Shown here one piece after another: positions 56,801-64,000 of a stretch of 64,000 bases of DNA (the stretch's first letter is position 1; every line of letters starts with the position of its first letter). Both the position numbers and the translations under genes were made by a program. This DNA comes from Undaria pinnatifida (Eukaryota > Sar > Phaeophyceae > Laminariales > Alariaceae), in assembly GCA_012845835.1 (NCBI GenBank), contig JABAKD010000010.1, positions 18,686,226 to 18,750,225 on the forward strand, given 5' to 3'. The notes under the pieces were generated by a model. That model made no database searches. It was not told the origin of the DNA and saw only the letters and a list, made by a program, of their open reading frames with translations.

Positions 56801-59800
56801 GAGAGATATATGTGTAGATTTATGAAGTGCGACTGAGGGGCTTTGCCTCCCGGTCACGTGGGGATCCCAATCATAAGAGATTAGAGGCTACATATTATAT
56901 GTAATATAGTTGCTCGAGGAACCATAGGTTCCTCCGAAGATTCGTTACAGTTTCACAAACCACAAATAATGTACCAATCAGGCTTCGATACGAGCACAAA
57001 CGAACACCTAGCTCCGCGCAAACACTGCTGTGATTTTGTGATGAGCAACAAAAAACTAATGTAAGTGCAACCTGACTCGAACAGTATCATGGCTTGATGA
57101 CACTAAACGAACGTGCAACCCAGCGAGTATTACGGAGGACCACAGTAATCAGGACCCACGATATACACTAACCTCTATATGTTCCCCTGTTGTACTATTA
57201 TTAACCCTAAGCCTTTGGTCCTGATTCCTATGTTCTCCCGTAGTAGTACCATGCCCTAGGTATGTACTTCGAAGTATGTATGTATTTTGTATGTGTATAT
57301 ATCTATATCTTTATTGAGTAATTGTCCTAAACATTAAATGTATTCCAACGGTGTTTGCAGGTTGCTCGGTCGATTAGTGTCATGCCGCTAGGAAGAAACA
57401 ATCTGGCCATAAGTACCACCGCTCTTGTAAAATGTTGCTTATTTCTTGGCATAGGACATATTGGGCATATTGCAGGCATATTGCAGGCATGTTGGGAATA
57501 TTGCAGGCGACCGCCAGCAAAGCTTGGGTTCGTTCGCTTTTACTTCGCCGGCTGGTGCTGTGCCTTTTTTTGCCACAGCCTCAAAACACTTAGCGTCGTC
57601 GGCAGAAAACCAAGCGACATTTTAACACCGAGGCTCCAGTTATCATGACAACATAGATGTTTCAATTTTTAACATAATCGAGGCGTCAGCTCTCACCTTT
57701 AACCTTAACCCTTAGCCTCAGCCTTAACCTTAGCCTTAACCTTAACCTTAACCTTAACTTGAACCTTTAGCCTTAACCCTTAGTCTTAACCTTAGCCTTA
57801 ACCTTAACCTTAACCTTAACCTTAACCATAACCTCAACCTTAGCCTTAACCTTAGCCTTAACCTTAGCCTTAGCCTTAACCTTAGCCTTAGCCTTAGCCT
57901 TAGCCTAAACCTTAGCCTTAGCCTTAACCTTAACTTAAACCTTAAAACTTGACTTTAACCTTAACCTTAGCATTAACCTTAGCCTTAGCCTTAACCTTAG
58001 CCTTAACGTTAACGTTAACCTTAACCTTAACTTTAACCTTAACCTTAACCTTAACCTTAACCTTAAGCTTAGCTTAAACCTTAAACCTTAACCTTAGCCT
58101 TAACCTTAACCTTAACCTTAACCTTAACCTTAACCTTAACCTTAGCCTTTACCTTAGCCTTTACCTTAGCCTTAACCTTGACCTTGACCTTAACCTTAAC
58201 CTTAACCTTAACCTTAGCCTTAACCTTAACCTTATCCTTAGCCTTAACCTTAGCTTAAATCTTAACCTTAACCTCAACCTTAACCTTAACTTTAACCTTA
58301 ACCTTAACCTTAACCTTAACCTTAACCTCAGCCTTAACCTCAACCTTAACCTTAACCTTAAGCTCAACCTTAACATTAACCTCAACCTCAACCTCAACCT
58401 TAGCCTTAACCTTAACCTTAACCTTAGCCTTAGCCTTAACCTTAGCCTTAGCCTTAACCTTAGCCTTAACCTTAACTTAAACCTTAAAACTTGACCTTAA
58501 CCTTAACCTTAGCATTAACCTTAGCCTTAGCCTTAATCTTAGCCTTAACGTTAACCTTAACCTTAACCTTAACCTTAATCTTGACCTTAGCTTAATCTTA
58601 ACCTTAGCTTAAACCTTAACCTTTAACCTTAGCCTTAACCTTAACCTTAACCTTAACCTTAACCTTAACCTTAACCTTAACCTTAACCTTGGCCTTAGCC
58701 TTTACCTTAGCCTTAACCTTGACCTTAACCTTAACCTTAAGCTTAACCTTGGCCTTAACCTTAACCTCAACCTTAACCTTAACCTTAGCTTAAACCTTAA
58801 CCTTAACCTCAACCTTAACCTTAACCTTAACTCTAACCTTAACCTTAACCTTAACCTTAACCTCAGCCTTAACCTTAACCTTAACCTTAATCTTAACCTT
58901 AACCTTATCCTTATCCTTAACCTTAGCCTCAACCTTAAACCTTAACCTTAGCCTTAACCTTAACCCTAACCATATCCTTAGCCTTAATCTTAACCGTAAC
59001 CTTAACCTTAACTTTAGCCTTAAAACTCAACCTTAACCTTAGCCTTAAACCTTAGCCTTAACCCTTTACCTTTCGGCTTCAATCGTGATATTAACGTGAT
59101 ATTAATCGTAATGGCAGTGAGGCTTCAAATACCGTCATAACATTCGGCTTTCGTTGTCATCATCATATTTACCTCTGGTAGGCTTTAATTTATCATCATA
59201 GCATGTAGGCTTCACCACCATCACCATAGTATGGAGGCTTCGAGTGTCCTCTTAGCACGGAGCCTTTAATTTTCATCTCATAATAATATTGAGATACTTC
59301 AATACTCGCCATCGCATTTAGGCTTCAACTCCATCATAATCGAGCCTTATACTTGATCATAACATGGAGGCTTTTAAAGGTTTTAAAGTCGTATCAACAT
59401 GGAGGCTTCAATTATCATTAGCACTGAGGCTTCAATTATTATCATGACATTTATTGGTATCAATAGGCTTGAGTTTTCATCATGACGTCTAGGGTTCACG
59501 TCTCATCATAACATAGAGGCTTTTAAGTAGTATTAACATTGAAGCTTCATATATCATTAGCACTGAGGCTTCAGAAAACAGCCTTCAGTTGCCATCTCGT
59601 AATAGCATTGAGGCTTCTATTATCATCAGAATTGATGCTTCAATTATCATGGTAACAAACAGGCTTCAATTGTTTTTTTTCTTGCAGGAAGCGATGGACA
59701 GTGCGGCGAAGGAAGGACATTTAGAGGTCGTCATCTGGCTGCACAATCACACAACCGCGGGTGCTACCAAAGTGGCCATGGTGAGAGCTTTGATGAAATC

Positions 59801-62800
59801 AGCGATTTCAACCAAAGCACATGCATGCCCAAAAACCTCCTTCCTGCATTGACGTATTGACGTATTGGCGTATTGGCGTATTGACGTGTTGACGTGTTGA
59901 CGTATTGACGTATTGACCATGGCTTACGGCAGGGGGGGCACCCCGTTTTTCATAACCTCTGTTGTGTCTGAGCCACTCGCCCGAGATGCTCTGAACCTCA
60001 ATGGAAAAAAGAATTTAGGCGATGTTGTTGGCGCGACATATAGCTAAGGTAACCACTCCATTTCGGTTTCATTGGGCAAAAAACATGAACCAAAACAGCA
60101 CGAAAGCTTAACACCAAACATTAAGACCACAAAGGAATAGGGGGGAGGTGGGGGGGGGGTCAACCGCGCGAGTGACTCCGGCCCACCGCAAGAAAGAGGC
60201 CTCACACTACACTACACTACACCCTACACTACACCAACGACCCTACACCAAATACTCCACCAATAAGTACACCAATTCACCCTACGTCCTTCACCAATTA
60301 CTACATCCTACACCTACCGATCTGCCCTTGTGGCAACCCAGACGAGAGTGCAACTCACTCACGTAGTGCGAGACTGCGAAGTGTACAAGAAATGTGCTAG
60401 AGGGAAGGAGCGTGTACATGGAGGGAAGGAACGTGCTAGAGGAAGGGATGAGGGAAATAGACCTATGTTTGGTGACACGGAGAAGTTTGTACGTTAGATA
60501 GTAGCGGGAATACGATATCATAGACGATACCTAGCCCAGGAGAGAGATGGTGGCTACAGAAGGCCTAAACTAAGAGGAATGGAGATAAGATGGAGATACG
60601 ATGGAGATAAGATGGAGATAAGAGGGAGATGGGATACTTGCAAACTAAACGTTTCCGGTGTAATATACCCGGTATGTAACATGTCGGAGAAACGTAGTGA
60701 GCGCCTAAAAATGTTGGAGGTGTCTCTGCATTCGGACTAGGAAAGGTGCTCCGTCTCGAAATGGATGCGTGGTCAACGGTCAAATGACTAAGGCAAGCGA
60801 CCAAAGAGTACGCCCTCTCCCCCCCCTCCCTAGCTTATCCACGGTGTATTCGTAATATGTGACCACAGGACTTAGTTCGTATGTCCAACCATGAATAATC
60901 GGAACGGACACTGGGTGTAAATGCAAAGGGTGCCTATGGGTATATATATATATATATATTTTTTTTAATAAGCGATCGGCGTTGATGGTCATGCTGCACC
61001 GTGGAGGATTGGAAGTATCCAATTTGCCACCGACTCTTCTTTTTATTTGTTTTTTTCATCCACCGATTTTGATGTTCGCGCTCTTTCTTTTGTACTCTTG
61101 TCGTTTGCTTGTAGTTTATAACGATTTTGCCGCCGCCAGCGGGCATCTACCGGTAATCAAAATGGCTGCACCCGAACGAATAGGAAAGAGGGATGCGTGT
61201 ACGAATAGCAATATGCCTACAGTCCAGAACCCAAACTCTGCGTAGTCAGTCCACCTTCACGACGTACTCTGCGAAAAAACAAGCCAGGCACCTCGAGCAC
61301 CCCACCCGCCAAGTTCTCTCCTGCGACTACAGAGGGAGCAGTTTTTGGCTAGAATATCTTCTGCATGACGGGACTCCTAAACCCATCTTGCCCAAAATCG
61401 TGGGAAATAGGTAACTACTATTAGTGCCATTCTTACTTCGAGGGATAAACATTTTGTAAACCTACATACAGTAAGGTCCATGGATTTGTTTATCGGGTTG
61501 CGGTTTCAGTTAACTCAAAATCTCTTTTTTAGTTGAGGTATACCGGGTATCGTGTACCGAGTATAGAAGTCTTCAAGCGAGGTGCCTTAGCCGCAGCATG
61601 TGTCCACCTCCTTTATTCCTGCCCACGTATGTATATACCTGGTATATGCTACGGTATAGGTGGACCAACCATTGGTTTTTCCTGCAAGGTTGTTGGCTTA
61701 AATAAATAAAAATGACAATTTCGAGTCAACTGAACAAATGCAACCCGATCAACAAGCAACAAGCCTATTTCATGACCTGGAAGAGGTTCGTATACAAAAA
61801 AGCTTCAGATTTGAAAAAAAAACAACAACAACAGCGACGAAATTTGAAAATTTTGAAATTTCGATGATTTTGGGCAACAACAACGACGAAATTTGAAAAT
61901 TTTGAAATTTTGACGATTTTGGGTTAAGGAGGCCCGTCGTTCAAGAACAAAAAAACGCTTAAACACTTGAGCCAAAAAGTGGTCTACCGTAATACCTCTA
62001 TCGCCAAACATTTTTTTTTTCAAGCTGCTTTTTTTTTCCTGCTAATACTCGTAACTATTTCGCGCCTATCTTTTTCGTATCTTTTTGTTGTGGTTTCTTC
62101 TTGATGAAGGATTCTGCCGCCGCCAGCGGGTGTCTACCGGTTGTGAAATGGCTGCACGCCCATAGGAAAGAGGGATGCACAGTTTCCGCTATGAACTGGG
62201 CGGCGGGGGACGGGCACTTAGAGGTAGTCAAGTGGCTTCATAAAAACAGGTGAGTCTCTAGACTACTCCTGAGACTAAGCCAGCAACAAGAGATATATGA
62301 GACCCGACGCCCAAAACTGCCAAAAGAGGTTTTGTTTATTGTTTTTTTTTTTTTTTTTTTTTTTTTTATGAGGTAGGTGTCTTCCGGCGGATGGGGGAAA
62401 TAAAATTAAAGAAAGTCTACGCTCACCACACTTACTTCCACGTGTTTTGATACTACCGATAATATCGTACGATAATACGATAATACGGATAGTACGGATA
62501 GTACGTCTCGTGAACACGTGTCGATTCCACTCAATTGCCTTCGCAATCCAGCGCTGCTAGCTGGTGTATCCCTGGGTTTCCATGGCAACGGAAAATAGTT
62601 ACGAAAACAAAATTGCAGTATTATGGGGCAGAAAATCATGGATGTTTTGTATCCAATGAGGCGTTTCCATCTAGGGGCTCGGACCTATTTAATAATGATA
62701 GTATCCACAAACAGGGTAAATAAGAAAGGCAGGCCGGGATTGACAGCAAAACGTGAAGTCCGAGAGCCGTCATACTGAAGTTATTATGCTGAAGCTTTTA

Positions 62801-63242
62801 GGCTGGAGATGTCATACTGAAGCTGTTATACTGAAGCTAGTATACTGAAACTATTATTCTGAAGCTTTTACACTGAAGCTATTACACTGAAGCTATTATT
62901 TTGAAGCCATTATGCTGAAGCTATTATCCTGAAGCCATTATACTGAAGCTATTACACTGAAGCCACTATGCTGAAGCTTTTATGCTGAAGTTAGTATATA
63001 TCATGCCGCCTCCAACAAATAAGAAACCCAGGCCGTGGAAGTATAGGTATTTCTCGGTTTTTTAATTTTGGTGCCTTGTGCTGTATGCTCCCGTCGGCAG
63101 GGATGAGGGGTGCACGACTGCCGCGTTCGACCGTGCGGCCATGAACAACCACGTGCAAGTCGTCATGTGGCTTCTTAACAACCGAGACGAGGGGGGCACG
63201 GATAAGGCCTTGCAGTGGGCGGTCAGCAGGGGGCACAAACAG
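47851..63242 (+). CDS. Ankyrin-repeat protein gene, five exons visible, continues past the right edge
   Basis: Exons: 47851-47962 (tentative), 51921-52019, 59688-59780, 62110-62249 and 63101-63242, all phase compatible. They encode the stramenopile/oomycete type of ankyrin unit, about 33 residues: [20 protein letters not shown]...[104 protein letters not shown]. Exon borders fall inside repeats, so each exon adds about one unit. The first called exon ([15 protein letters not shown], perfect donor gtaagt) may be the first repeat or its flank. No start codon or stop was found. The last intron holds a GATAGT array and the next exon should lie beyond 64000. These proteins mediate protein contacts; the partner is unknown. 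The introns carry a Copia relic, a foldback element and several arrays. Confidence 0.85.
48740..48918 (+). repeat. (ttgacgattgta)n array
   Basis: Fourteen to fifteen 12-bp units with single-base variants, in the first ankyrin-gene intron. Confidence 0.92.
48968..49102 (+). repeat. (TAG)n/(AGT)n microsatellite
   Basis: Interrupted trinucleotide run of about 130 bp, with spurious Val- and Thr-rich ORFs on the two strands. Confidence 0.9.
49195..49310 (+). repeat. (gggtattattata)n degenerate array
   Basis: About eight units of 11-16 bp (gggtattattata, cggtattattata, gggtgttatta). Confidence 0.8.
49325..49480 (+). repeat. Partial Copia LTR-like copy
   Basis: ggctggctcgcggagacaga, agtcacgatatccggagtgc match both LTR-like copies at 53005 and 56722. 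Similarity fades after about 110 bp. A solo or truncated LTR. Confidence 0.7.
49524..50101. mobile_element. Foldback element (MITE-like), 578 bp
   Basis: Nearly full-length inverted repeat: starts gggtgggctagtgtcaagat and ends with its complement (cactagcccaccc). Arms of about 270 bp include ggcctcgaaaggcct / aggcctttcgagccg, ggaggcacgtgcctccgatc on both sides, and cgaggacctgctcaattggc / its complement. They surround a short loop at about 49795-49830. No ORF of interest, no obvious target-site duplication. In ankyrin intron 1. Confidence 0.88.
50102..51650. other. Intron sequence, no exon recognised
   Basis: 50102-50220 matches the dispersed repeat at 46.6 kb. Near 50985, gttccgccgcgtatccgaag resembles the inner part of the Copia LTR (ccgccgcatctccgaagatg). 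At 51375-51520, ataaggcggtc words repeat four times. The 124-aa frame starting near 50104 has no domain. Confidence 0.45.
51650..51965 (+). repeat. Extra copies of an ankyrin exon start with its acceptor
   Basis: The start of the working exon (acag|gtgttccgatactccctg, 51919 on) has a close copy at 51719-51758 (gcag|gtgttccgctactccctg, then gatgcaatgaatcga). A more decayed copy lies at 51656-51690 (gtagtccgctactgtttgga, cgcgatgaatcga). Both upstream copies lose the ankyrin frame within about 15 codons. Confidence 0.85.
52536..52685 (+). repeat. (tatcaatag)n array
   Basis: About 16 units of 9 bp, in an ankyrin-gene intron. Spurious Ile/Asp/Thr and Leu/Ile ORFs on the minus strand. Confidence 0.93.
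53005..53290 (-). repeat. Copia LTR-like repeat, left (3') copy
   Basis: cggtaaacccggtggtttgg, ggctggctcgcggagacaga, gactgaggggctttgcctcc, aagagattagaggc, cgtaggttccgccgcatctc. Matches 56722-57045. Confidence 0.8.
53355..54290 (+). repeat. 108-bp tandem repeat interrupted by a 505-bp insertion
   Basis: Units (tcaagcaaaattcaatgctg, aaatcaagataaaa, atccaata, ctcaaaaacaaccaatatt) begin near 53368, 53476 and 53592, and the fourth near 54200. Between units three and four, 53655-54165 is unrelated. It carries a tRNA-like box B (gtgggttcgaatcccccggt) at its left end and a 30-36 bp tandem repeat (ggagagggcgtcgcggagct) at 53740-53880. Confidence 0.75.
54290..56625 (-). pseudogene. Copia pol remnant (integrase linker, RT, RNase H)
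   Basis: Minus-strand order: 56625-55822, a 267-codon frame with Pro-rich and ISGRTRSK segments typical of the integrase-RT linker. Then 55531-55340 with [15 protein letters not shown] (RT motif KxLYGLKQAxR). Then 55308-54680 with [35 protein letters not shown] and [12 protein letters not shown]. Then, after a frameshift, 54690-54450 with the RNase H core [20 protein letters not shown] and [12 protein letters not shown]. The C-terminal part is recognisable to about 54290 ([12 protein letters not shown]). RT palm motifs upstream are not in an intact frame. Confidence 0.85.
56722..57045 (-). repeat. Copia LTR-like repeat, right (5') copy
   Basis: gataaacctggtggtttgga, agctggctcgcggagactga, gactgaggggctttgcctcc, aagagattagaggctacata, aggaaccataggttcctccg. 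The diverged inner end shares caagcacaaac/gagcacaaac with the left copy. Confidence 0.8.
57690..59070 (+). repeat. 1.4-kb CCTTAA/CCTTAG hexamer array
   Basis: About 225 hexamers of CCTTAA with frequent CCTTAG, CCTCAA and CTTTAA variants and occasional 1-2 base slips. It contains higher-order repeats (a block with aacttaaaccttaaaacttg at about 57930 and again at 58468). Arg/Leu ORFs on the minus strand are artefacts. In an ankyrin-gene intron. Confidence 0.95.
59075..59687 (+). repeat. Degenerate array of aggcttcaattatcat-type units ending at a 3' splice site
   Basis: About 14 units of 35-55 bp, each with (g)aggcttcaa.t and atcat(a/c)a. The last is followed by ttttttttcttgcag|gaagcg, the acceptor of the ankyrin exon at 59688. 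Confidence 0.85.
59845..59930 (+). repeat. (cgtattgacgtattg)n array
   Basis: Eight to nine 10-bp units (cgtattgacg, cgtattggcg, cgtgttgacg), 70 bp after the donor of the preceding ankyrin exon. Confidence 0.9.
59930..60855. other. Intron sequence, no exon recognised
   Basis: Contains small simple repeats: acactacactacac at about 60205-60235 and gatggagataa at about 60578-60635. No coding signal. Confidence 0.45.
60855..60925 (+). repeat. Dispersed repeat with cggacactgggtgt core, copy 3
   Basis: tatgtgaccacaggacttag ... gaataatcggaacggacact gggtgtaa. See 42240-42340. Confidence 0.6.
61110..61225 (+). pseudogene. Decayed copy of an ankyrin exon start
   Basis: gattttgccgccgccagcgg, gcatctaccggtaatcaaaa, tggctgcacccgaacgaata, ggaaagagggatgcgtgtac match the first about 100 bp of the working exon at 62110 (gattctgccgccgccagcgg, aaatggctgcacgcccatag, gaaagagggatgcac). 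The acceptor AG is lost and small insertions break the frame ([20 protein letters not shown]). A duplicated, dead exon half about 1 kb upstream. Confidence 0.8.
61805..61925 (+). repeat. 57-bp tandem duplication
   Basis: caacaacaacgacgaaattt, gaaaattttgaaatttngac, gattttgggcaa: two nearly exact units. Confidence 0.85.
62335..62368 (+). repeat. Poly-T tract
   Basis: Run of about 27 T with one flanking interruption, in an ankyrin-gene intron. Confidence 0.85.
62765..63000 (+). repeat. (actgaagctattat)n array
   Basis: About 15 units of 14-18 bp (ctgaagctattatactgaag and variants) ending about 100 bp before the last ankyrin exon. Confidence 0.9.
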
Positions 63243-63254
63243 GTTAAAAAATCT

Positions 63255-63670
63255 GTACTAGGGATAGTGATAGTGATAGTGATAGCGATAGTGATAGTGA
63301 TAATGATAGTGATAGTGATAGTGATAGTGATAGTGATAAGTGATAGTGATAGTGATAGTGATATTGATAGTTATAGTGATAATGATAGTGATAATGATAA
63401 GTGATAAGTGATAGTGATAGTGATAGTGATAGTGATAGTGATAGTGATAGTGATAGTGATAGTGATAGTGATAATGATAGTGATAGTGATAGTGATAATG
63501 ATTGTGATAGTGATAGTGATAGTGATAGCAATAGTGATAGTGATAGTGATAGTGATAGTGATAGTGATAGCGATAGTGATAGTGATAGCGATAGTGATAG
63601 CGATGGTGATAGTGATAGTGATAGTGATAATGATAATGATAGCGATAATGATAGTGATAGTAATAGCAGT
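63255..63670 (+). repeat. (gatagt)n hexamer array
   Basis: About 68 hexamers of GATAGT with GATAAT and GATAGC variants and four phase slips. Starts 13 bp after the ankyrin donor at 63242. Poly-(Ser-Asp), Ile/Val and Ser/Leu ORFs across it are artefacts. Confidence 0.95.
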
Positions 63671-64000
63671 AGTATGGGCAGCAGTGATATCGGCAGTCCC
63701 AGTACCACTAGTAGTAATACTAGTAGTTGTAGCACTAGCAGTTCGTAGTAGTTGTGGTAGTATTAGGAGGAGTAGGAGTACAGTAGTAAGTCATGTTCCA
63801 AGCGATGCACCATACAAATGTTGCTATTATTTTTGACATCCTCCGATAAGATCATGATGCATGACAGTATGCGGCGTGGGATTTCAGTGTCGATCACTCA
63901 TAAAAGCATTCCCGTCAACAAAGATCAACACGAAGGGAAGGGAAATCAAACAAAACAAATACATAAAACCTACGCATGAGATTGAACTCATCGATCTGCA
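63671..64000. other. Right edge, no exon recognised
   Basis: AGT/TAG-rich tail of the array to about 63790, then unremarkable sequence. The next ankyrin exon should lie outside the window. Confidence 0.4.

Larger units (their letters stand above)
53005..57050 (-). mobile_element. Decayed Ty1/Copia retrotransposon with LTR-like ends
   Basis: Pol fragments on the minus strand lie between two similar direct repeats of about 250-300 bp (53005-53290 and 56722-57045). gag, protease and the integrase catalytic core are missing and pol has frameshifts, so it is dead. It lies antisense in the 7.7-kb ankyrin intron. Termini (TG...CA) and the primer-binding site could not be fixed by eye. The 3' side (53.3-54.3 kb) holds a 108-bp repeat array. 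Confidence 0.85.

Noticed and set aside
58161..58932. Arg-Leu repeat ORFs
   Set aside because: Translation of the CCTTAA array.
63244..63836. Ser-Asp, Ile-Val and Ser-Leu repeat ORFs
   Set aside because: Translation of the GATAGT array in an intron.

Overview
This window is eukaryotic nuclear DNA. Genes are split into short exons (72 to about 965 bp) by introns of about 0.17 to 7.7 kb with mostly GT/AG borders, and about 90% of the window is intron, intergenic DNA or repeats. The minus-strand gene at 7.9-14.4 kb starts with a signal peptide whose predicted cleavage site is followed by Phe. This is the bipartite targeting signal of algae with a secondary red plastid. Stramenopile-style RCC1 and WLH-type ankyrin repeats and TTAGGG-type telomere hexamers fit with this. 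I infer a photosynthetic stramenopile (brown-alga-like); the species is not determined.

Layout: (1) 2.1-6.7 kb (+), an RCC1/BLIP-II-like gene whose seven motif repeats sit on six exons. (2) 7.9-14.4 kb (-), a plastid-targeted protein of unknown function; four exons join in phase to 253 aa. (3) 14.6-18.6 kb (+), a gene with a C-terminal ABM-type (dimeric alpha/beta barrel) domain; five exons join in phase to 220 aa. Genes 2 and 3 are head to head with 219 bp between start codons. (4) 24.4-40.0 kb (+), a GPI inositol-deacylase (PGAP1/Bst1) gene over 15.6 kb. (5) 47.9 kb to past 63.2 kb (+), an ankyrin-repeat gene that probably runs off the right edge. The five genes do not look like one pathway.

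The rest is repeats: tRNA-headed SINEs, a repeat with an (AAC)n tail, poly-C segmental duplications, a 578-bp foldback element, a possible 5.4-kb TIR pair, a decayed Ty1/Copia element antisense in an ankyrin-gene intron, a Gypsy RT fragment, an interstitial telomere tract and a 1.4-kb CCTTAA-type hexamer array.

The most unusual signal is that exon edges and their splice sites have been copied, in tandem or nearby, beside the working site. A 5' splice site is present in about eight 27-bp copies (9.81-9.99 kb). A 3' splice site is triplicated in PGAP1 intron 1. The first exon's donor end is duplicated in the ABM gene, and ankyrin exon starts are copied upstream at 51.7 and 61.1 kb. Several other introns carry a private tandem array close to an exon border. 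I propose that introns here grow by tandem duplication seeded at exon-intron junctions. All exon models were built by eye from splice motifs and phase, without transcript evidence.
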